From contig JBJKRF010000091.1 of NCBI GenBank assembly GCA_046704785.1, positions 1 to 64,000 of the forward strand: a DNA stretch of 64,000 bases. The letters run 5' to 3'. Of the stretch, positions 59,587 through 64,000 are shown piece by piece (positions within the stretch are counted from its first letter, which is position 1; the number at the start of each line of letters is the position of its first letter). The position numbers and the translations under genes are program-made. The notes under the pieces were generated by a model. That model made no database searches and was not told the DNA's origin. It worked only from the letters and a program-made list of their open reading frames with translations. The DNA is from JBJKRF01 sp046704785 (GTDB lineage Bacteria > Chloroflexota > Anaerolineae > Anaerolineales > Villigracilaceae).

Positions 59587-60672
59587 ATGAGCAACAAAAA
59601 AGTTCGCGTGGCGATTATCGGTGCAGGGAACTGTGCCTCATCGCTGGTACAGGGTGTCGAATTCTATAAGGATACGCCCGACGACGCGACCGTTCCCGGT
59701 CTGATGCACGTTAACCTGGGCGGCTACCGCGTGAGCGATATTGAGTTCAGCCTGGGTATCGACATCAACGCAACGAAAGTTGGCAAGGACCTTTCCGAGG
59801 CCATTTTCGCCGAACCGAACAATACCTATAAGTTTACCGATGTTCCCAAACTGGATGTGCCGGTTGTACGCGGTATGACTCACGACGGCCTGGGCAAATA
59901 CCTGTCCGGCGTTATCCAAAAAGCGCCCGGCCCCACCGCCGACATCGTCAAACTGCTCAAAGACACCGGTACCGATGTTGTCGTTTCGTACTTACCCGTC
60001 GGCTCTGAGATGGCGACCAAATGGTACGTCGAACAAATCCTCGAAGCAGGCGTAGGATTCGTCAACTGCATCCCGGTCTTCATCGCCTCGCAGGATTACT
60101 GGGGCCAGCGCTTCAAAGACGCCGGCCTGCCCGTGCTCGGGGACGACATCAAATCGCAGGTTGGCGCCACCATCCTGCACCGCGTGCTGACCAGCCTGTT
60201 CGTCGACCGCGGCGTGCGCATCGACCGCACCTACCAGCTCAACTTCGGCGGTAATACCGACTTCTTGAACATGCTCGAACGCGAGCGACTCGAATCCAAG
60301 AAAATCTCCAAGACCGGCGCCGTGACCAGCATGATCCCCTACCCCATCGACGCGAACAACGTCCACGTGGGCCCCTCGGACTACGTGCCGTGGCTCAGCG
60401 ACCGTAAGTGGTGCTACATCCGCATGGAAGGCACCACCTTCGGCGAGGTGCCGCTCAACCTGGAGACCAAGCTCGAAGTCTGGGACAGCCCCAACTCGGC
60501 GGGCGTCGTCATCGACGCGGTGCGCTGCGCCAAGATCGCGCTCGACCGCAAACTGTCCGGCCCGATCATCGGCCCCTCGTCCTACTTCTTCAAGACCCCG
60601 CCCAAACAATTCCGCGACAACGTCTGCCGCGATATGGTGGAGGCCTTCATCAAAGGCGAGAGCAACGACTAA
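59587..60672 (+). CDS. ino1: Myo-inositol-1-phosphate synthase
   Basis: 361 residues. NAD-dependent conversion of glucose-6-phosphate to inositol-1-phosphate. Rossmann motif VAIIGAGNCASSLVQG, the central VNCIPVFIA and SQVGATILHR motifs, LNFGGNTDF, and the C-terminal GPSSYFFKTPP. Size and motifs fit the short actinobacterial/archaeal class, not the about 530-residue eukaryotic one. It supplies inositol for phospholipid or di-myo-inositol phosphate synthesis. AAGGAG precedes the ATG. Confidence 0.94.
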   Translation: MSNKKVRVAIIGAGNCASSLVQGVEFYKDTPDDATVPGLMHVNLGGYRVSDIEFSLGIDINATKVGKDLSEAIFAEPNNTYKFTDVPKLDVPVVRGMTHDGLGKYLSGVIQKAPGPTADIVKLLKDTGTDVVVSYLPVGSEMATKWYVEQILEAGVGFVNCIPVFIASQDYWGQRFKDAGLPVLGDDIKSQVGATILHRVLTSLFVDRGVRIDRTYQLNFGGNTDFLNMLERERLESKKISKTGAVTSMIPYPIDANNVHVGPSDYVPWLSDRKWCYIRMEGTTFGEVPLNLETKLEVWDSPNSAGVVIDAVRCAKIALDRKLSGPIIGPSSYFFKTPPKQFRDNVCRDMVEAFIKGESND

Positions 60673-60740
60673 CACTCGAAAAGGGATACCGTTGGACTTT
60701 CGGGGACGCTCGCGATGGCGGGCGTCCTCTCTTTTTGGGG

Positions 60741-60746
60741 TAGAAT
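60741..60746 (+). promoter_or_regulatory. -10 box of a probable leaderless start (deacetylase-like gene)
   Basis: TAGAAT ends 7 bases before the ATG at 60754, and no Shine-Dalgarno sequence is present. Confidence 0.45.
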
Positions 60747-60753
60747 CGGCCCC

Positions 60754-61932
60754 ATGAATCTGCATCTCTACCGCACCTTCCGCATTCTTTCCACCCTGGT
60801 GCTGGTCGCCGTTTTGGGAGCAGCCTGCGCCCCGGCAGCCACGCCAACGCCCACGATCGACGTGCAAGCCGCCGTAACCCAGGCAATGGCTACCGCCCTG
60901 GCGCAAGCCACCCAAGCTGCGCAATCCGTTCCGACGGCCACGAATCCACCCGACCCCACGGCAACCGTCGTCCGCACGCCGCCGGCGCTACCCACCTCCT
61001 TCACCACCGATTTGCTCAACCCGCGCGATACGCCGCACACCTACATCCAGGACGCCTGCCAGTATCTCAAAGCCAAATGGGATCCCAACAATGCTGCGCC
61101 TGGCACCGTTGTGTTGGTCATCATGTTCCACGGCATCGCCAAAGGCGTCGCCACCGACAACAAATCCATCAGTATGCAGGATTTTCACAAACTGATGAAC
61201 GACCTGCACGATATGGGCTTTGAGGCCATCGACACGCAGCAATTGGCCGATTTTCTGTACAACAACGCCAAAATCCCACCGCGCTCTGTGCTGCTCACCG
61301 TCGACGACCGCCACCAGGCGCAGAGCTTTACCGACACCTTCCTGCCCTTCTACAATCAGTGGGGCTGGAAAGTGGTCAACGGCTGGATCAGCGCCTTCGG
61401 CGGCAACGATCCCTATCTGCAAGAGAACGTGGACCTTTCGAAGGCCGGCTGGGTCGATTACCAGGCGCACGGCGTCGTCCACAACATCCCCATCAGTTCG
61501 GGCTCCAGCGACGATTTCATCCACAACGAGTTGTACGGCTCTATTCAGAACATCAAGCAGTATTTCGGCAAGACGCCCATCGCCTACATCTGGCCCGGCG
61601 GCGGATTCACGCCCAAAGCCGCGCAGGTGGCCCGTCAGGCCGGCTACAAACTCGGATTCACCATCAACCCGCGCGGGCCGGTCATGTACAACTGGGTGCC
61701 ACTCGACGACGCAAGTGACCCGCAGCGTCCCAGCTACCTGGCCGACGGGCCGGTGGATGACCCGCTCATGGTGCTGCCGCGTTATTGGGACACCGACGCC
61801 CGCGACCACCTGGACGATGTGCGCAACATCGGCAAAGCCGCTGCCGCCTACGCCCAGCAAAACAAAGCCACCGAACTGGATTACTACAACATCGTCTGCG
61901 CGCCCACCGACGGGCCCATCCCCGGCCAATAG
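60754..61932 (+). CDS. Polysaccharide deacetylase-like lipoprotein
   Basis: 392 residues from the ATG at 60754. Lipobox GAAC, then a Thr/Pro linker (to about 80). The NodB-like fold shows MFHGIAKG, LLTVDDRHQAQS (a TFDDG variant with Arg for Gly) and the paired His motif QAHGVVHN. The altered first motif leaves activity doubtful. It may act on peptidoglycan or a surface polysaccharide, or have become a binding protein. Confidence 0.8.
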   Translation: MNLHLYRTFRILSTLVLVAVLGAACAPAATPTPTIDVQAAVTQAMATALAQATQAAQSVPTATNPPDPTATVVRTPPALPTSFTTDLLNPRDTPHTYIQDACQYLKAKWDPNNAAPGTVVLVIMFHGIAKGVATDNKSISMQDFHKLMNDLHDMGFEAIDTQQLADFLYNNAKIPPRSVLLTVDDRHQAQSFTDTFLPFYNQWGWKVVNGWISAFGGNDPYLQENVDLSKAGWVDYQAHGVVHNIPISSGSSDDFIHNELYGSIQNIKQYFGKTPIAYIWPGGGFTPKAAQVARQAGYKLGFTINPRGPVMYNWVPLDDASDPQRPSYLADGPVDDPLMVLPRYWDTDARDHLDDVRNIGKAAAAYAQQNKATELDYYNIVCAPTDGPIPGQ

Positions 61933-62003
61933 CGGTGGCGTGAGGCATGTTCAAAGCTTTTACCATCCATCTGTACTCCCGACTTTCTGCGATTGCCTAT
62001 CGA

Positions 62004-62351
62004 ATGAATTCCTCCTGCATCTTTTGTAAAATCGTCGCCGGTGAGGCCAACGCCACCATTCTATACCAGGACGAACAGGTCACGGCTTTCCGCGACATCC
62101 ATCCGCTTGCGCCGGTGCACGTGCTGGTGATTCCCAACCAGCATCTCACCTCGGTCAACGATATCACGCCCGAACACGAAGCGCTGCTTGGGCACCTGCT
62201 GGTCGTCGCGCGCCAGCTCGCCGAAACGGAACATATTGCCGAGGCTGGCTATCGCCTGATCATCAACACCGGCGCCCACGGCGGGCAGACCATCTTCCAC
62301 TTGCACGCCCATCTATTGGGCGGAGGGCGCATGAAATACCCAATGGGGTAG
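62004..62351 (+). CDS. HIT-family nucleotide hydrolase (HinT-like)
   Basis: 115 residues. Histidine triad HLHAHLLGG near the end; N-terminal CIFCKIVAGE provides the family's Cys residues. Typical of purine nucleoside phosphoramidases. The ATG at 62004 is chosen at the domain start; an in-frame ATG 57 bases earlier is also possible but adds unrelated residues. Confidence 0.93.
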   Translation: MNSSCIFCKIVAGEANATILYQDEQVTAFRDIHPLAPVHVLVIPNQHLTSVNDITPEHEALLGHLLVVARQLAETEHIAEAGYRLIINTGAHGGQTIFHLHAHLLGGGRMKYPMG

Positions 62352-62354
62352 AAT
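62349..62354 (+). promoter_or_regulatory. -10 box of a probable leaderless start (elp3)
   Basis: TAGAAT overlaps the HIT stop codon and ends 6 bases before the ATG at 62361; no Shine-Dalgarno sequence was seen. Confidence 0.45.
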
Positions 62355-62360
62355 AAGCCT

Positions 62361-63962
62361 ATGGCTCTTACAGACCGGCAGAAATCCTGGCAGCAGTCCA
62401 AGGCGCTCACACCCGAGCGTCTGGCCCTGGCGCGCCAGGTATTGGACGAGATCATCGCCGGGCGCAAGGCGGTGGACGCCTTGCGCGCGCACCCGCTCTC
62501 GCAGGGGGGCTACCTGAACAAGTCGGCGGTGGTGGCGGCCTACCAGGCGATGGTCGCTGACGGGGCGTTAGAACCGGACGACGGCCTGCTCGAGCGCATC
62601 CGCATGAAACCGGTGCGGACTCTCTCCGGCGTGACGACCGTCACTGTCCTGACCAAGCCCTACCCCTGCCCCGGCAAGTGCATCTTCTGCCCCACCGACG
62701 TGCGCATGCCCAAATCCTACCTGCCGGACGAACCCGGCGCGATGCGCGCCCTCGAAAACGACTTCGACCCCTACCGGCAGGTGCACTCGCGCATCGAGGC
62801 CCTGGCCGCCGTCGGCCACCCGACCGACAAGATCGAGCTGCTCATCCTGGGCGGGACGTGGAGTTCCTACCGCCGCGATTACCAGGAGTGGTTCATCAAA
62901 CGCTGCTTCGACGCCATGAACGAAGCCGAACTGGAAACCTTGCCCCAGGCGCAGGTTTCCAACGAAACCGCCGCCCATCGCAACGTGGGACTCGTGATCG
63001 AAACCCGCCCCGACGAAATCACCCCCCAGGAGATCGCCTGGTTGCGCCACCTGGGCGTGACCAAAGTCCAGATGGGAGCCCAAAGCCTGGACGACCGCAT
63101 CCTCGAGATGAACCAGCGCGGTCACGACGTGGCAACCACGCGCAAGGCCACGGCCTTGTTGCGCGCCGCCGGTTTCAAGATCGTGCTGCACTGGATGCCC
63201 AATCTGCACGGCGCGACGCCCGACTCGGACCGCGTCGATTTCGTGCGCCTGTGGACGGATTTCTGCCCCGATGAGATCAAAATCTACCCGAATCAGTTGC
63301 TCGCCAATGCTGAGTTGTACGAAGTCTGGCAGCGCGGCGAATACCGCCCGTATACGACCCAGGAACTGATCGACCTGATCGCCGATGTGAAACCGACGGT
63401 GCCGCGCTACTGCCGCATCAACCGCATCATCCGCGACATCCCTTCGACCAACGTGGTGGAAGGCAACAAACGCACCTCGCTGCGGCAGGATGTGCATGCG
63501 GAAATGAAACGACGCAGCACCCACTGCAACTGCATCCGCTGCCGCGAAGTGCGCGGAAAGCCGATCTCGCCCGAAACTTTACGTCTTGACGACCTGGCGT
63601 ATCCTGCCGCCTACGCGCAGGAGCATTTCATCTCTTTCGTGACGCCCGACGACCGTCTGGCCGGATTTATCCGCCTGTCGTTACCTGGCAGAGATACGCC
63701 GCCAACGGGTCTGGATGACCTCGAGGGCGCGGCGCTCATCCGCGAGGTGCACGTCTACGGGCCATCGTTACCCGTGGGCGCTGAGCACAACGGCGCAGCG
63801 CAACATATCGGTTTGGGGACAACGCTGCTGGAGAAAGCCGAGCAGATCGCGCGCCAGCATGGATTCCGGCGTTTGGCCGTCATCGCTGCCGTTGGCACGC
63901 GCCAGTACTACCTCGACCGCGGCTTCGAACGCGGAAACCTGTACCTGATCAAACCAATCTGA
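62361..63962 (+). CDS. elp3: Elp3-family radical-SAM tRNA acetyltransferase
   Basis: 533 residues, starting 9 bases after the HIT stop. Radical-SAM core with Cys103, Cys107 and Cys110 in CPGKCIFCP, followed by the GNAT acetyl-CoA domain at the C-terminus (about 440-530; GTTLLEKAEQIARQHG preceded by HVYGPSLPVG). Related bacterial Elp3 (Dehalococcoides) modifies wobble uridine in tRNA without the Elongator partners. Complete here; the stop is at 63962. Confidence 0.94.
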   Translation: MALTDRQKSWQQSKALTPERLALARQVLDEIIAGRKAVDALRAHPLSQGGYLNKSAVVAAYQAMVADGALEPDDGLLERIRMKPVRTLSGVTTVTVLTKPYPCPGKCIFCPTDVRMPKSYLPDEPGAMRALENDFDPYRQVHSRIEALAAVGHPTDKIELLILGGTWSSYRRDYQEWFIKRCFDAMNEAELETLPQAQVSNETAAHRNVGLVIETRPDEITPQEIAWLRHLGVTKVQMGAQSLDDRILEMNQRGHDVATTRKATALLRAAGFKIVLHWMPNLHGATPDSDRVDFVRLWTDFCPDEIKIYPNQLLANAELYEVWQRGEYRPYTTQELIDLIADVKPTVPRYCRINRIIRDIPSTNVVEGNKRTSLRQDVHAEMKRRSTHCNCIRCREVRGKPISPETLRLDDLAYPAAYAQEHFISFVTPDDRLAGFIRLSLPGRDTPPTGLDDLEGAALIREVHVYGPSLPVGAEHNGAAQHIGLGTTLLEKAEQIARQHGFRRLAVIAAVGTRQYYLDRGFERGNLYLIKPI

Positions 63963-64000
63963 CGTTTCACCGGGGTGTTTCTTCGCTTGAAAAACATCCT

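Noticed and set aside
59427..59669. Small plus-strand frame before inositol-phosphate synthase
   Set aside because: Overlaps the synthase start by over 80 bases in another frame and has no ribosome site.
1..64000. CRISPR arrays, tRNA, rRNA and insertion sequences
   Set aside because: No evenly spaced direct repeats, cloverleaf-type sequences, ribosomal signatures or transposase with terminal repeats were found by reading; tRNAscan or Infernal could still reveal a missed RNA.

Overview
The window reads as a chromosomal piece of a GC-rich, free-living bacterium, most likely a member of the Chloroflexota (class Anaerolineae or a close relative). This is inferred from the protein families present. 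They include a bacterial Elp3, an FMN-riboswitch-controlled NMT1-type ABC system of the RibXY kind, an actinobacterial/archaeal-type myo-inositol-phosphate synthase, many Thr/Pro-linked lipoproteins, LiaI/LiaF-like membrane proteins and giant hybrid sensor kinases. No rRNA, tRNA, CRISPR array, prophage or intact insertion sequence was seen. Housekeeping and transport genes dominate.

Layout: 1-614 is a low-complexity edge with a G17/C14 hairpin. 0.6-6 kb holds a one-protein signalling chain (sugar-binding-protein-like sensor, kinase, receiver, AraC) next to a secreted GH6 cellulase. 6.2-10.5 kb has a methyltransferase, a zinc-ribbon protein and a 916-residue cell-wall protein (C39-like, SH3, muramidase, CAP, SH3, SH3). 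10.5-13.4 kb is a minus-strand ABC transporter behind a perfect sigma-70 promoter, an FMN riboswitch and two tandem hairpins. 13.5-17.8 kb has a ferredoxin, small membrane proteins, an autoregulated LacI repressor with two identical operators, a ParB-like protein and an aldo/keto reductase. 17.9-21.9 kb is a PadR-controlled MacB/FtsX exporter. 22-27.3 kb holds a frameshifted GT-C glycosyltransferase and an MrfA/MrfB-like helicase-exonuclease pair; the helicase carries an inserted HNH nuclease domain.

27.3-29.7 kb is a Zur-like regulator with a Zur-box palindrome, a 68-residue CxxC membrane peptide and a zinc ABC transporter without its binding protein. 29.7-33 kb is a tandem pair of M1-like lipoprotein peptidases. 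33-45.3 kb is a de novo purine operon: purL with an N-terminal PurS-like region, then purQ, purC, purE, purK, purF, a purD-purM fusion, an AICAR-transformylase-only purH and purN. 45.5-47.5 kb is a LiaI/LiaF-like membrane trio. 47.7-50.9 kb is a redox-flavoured cluster: a cyclic-nucleotide-binding/NifU fusion, an ECF sigma with a zinc anti-sigma, a TlpA thioredoxin and an OsmC protein. 50.9-55.8 kb is a triplicated LysM-M23 lipoprotein family. 55.9-59.2 kb is a coupled histidine kinase-PfkB kinase-M20 peptidase operon. 59.6-64 kb has inositol-phosphate synthase, a deacetylase-like lipoprotein, a HIT protein and Elp3.

Two patterns cut across these regions. At least six genes lack a Shine-Dalgarno sequence and carry a TAnAAT-like -10 box ending 6-7 nt before the start codon, which predicts leaderless mRNAs. 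Short hairpin-bearing intergenic repeats also recur. The strongest candidates for undescribed biology are the HNH-bearing MrfA/MrfB pair, the cNMP/NifU fusion beside a zinc anti-sigma locus, and the EF-hand-like loop conserved in the M23 triplet.
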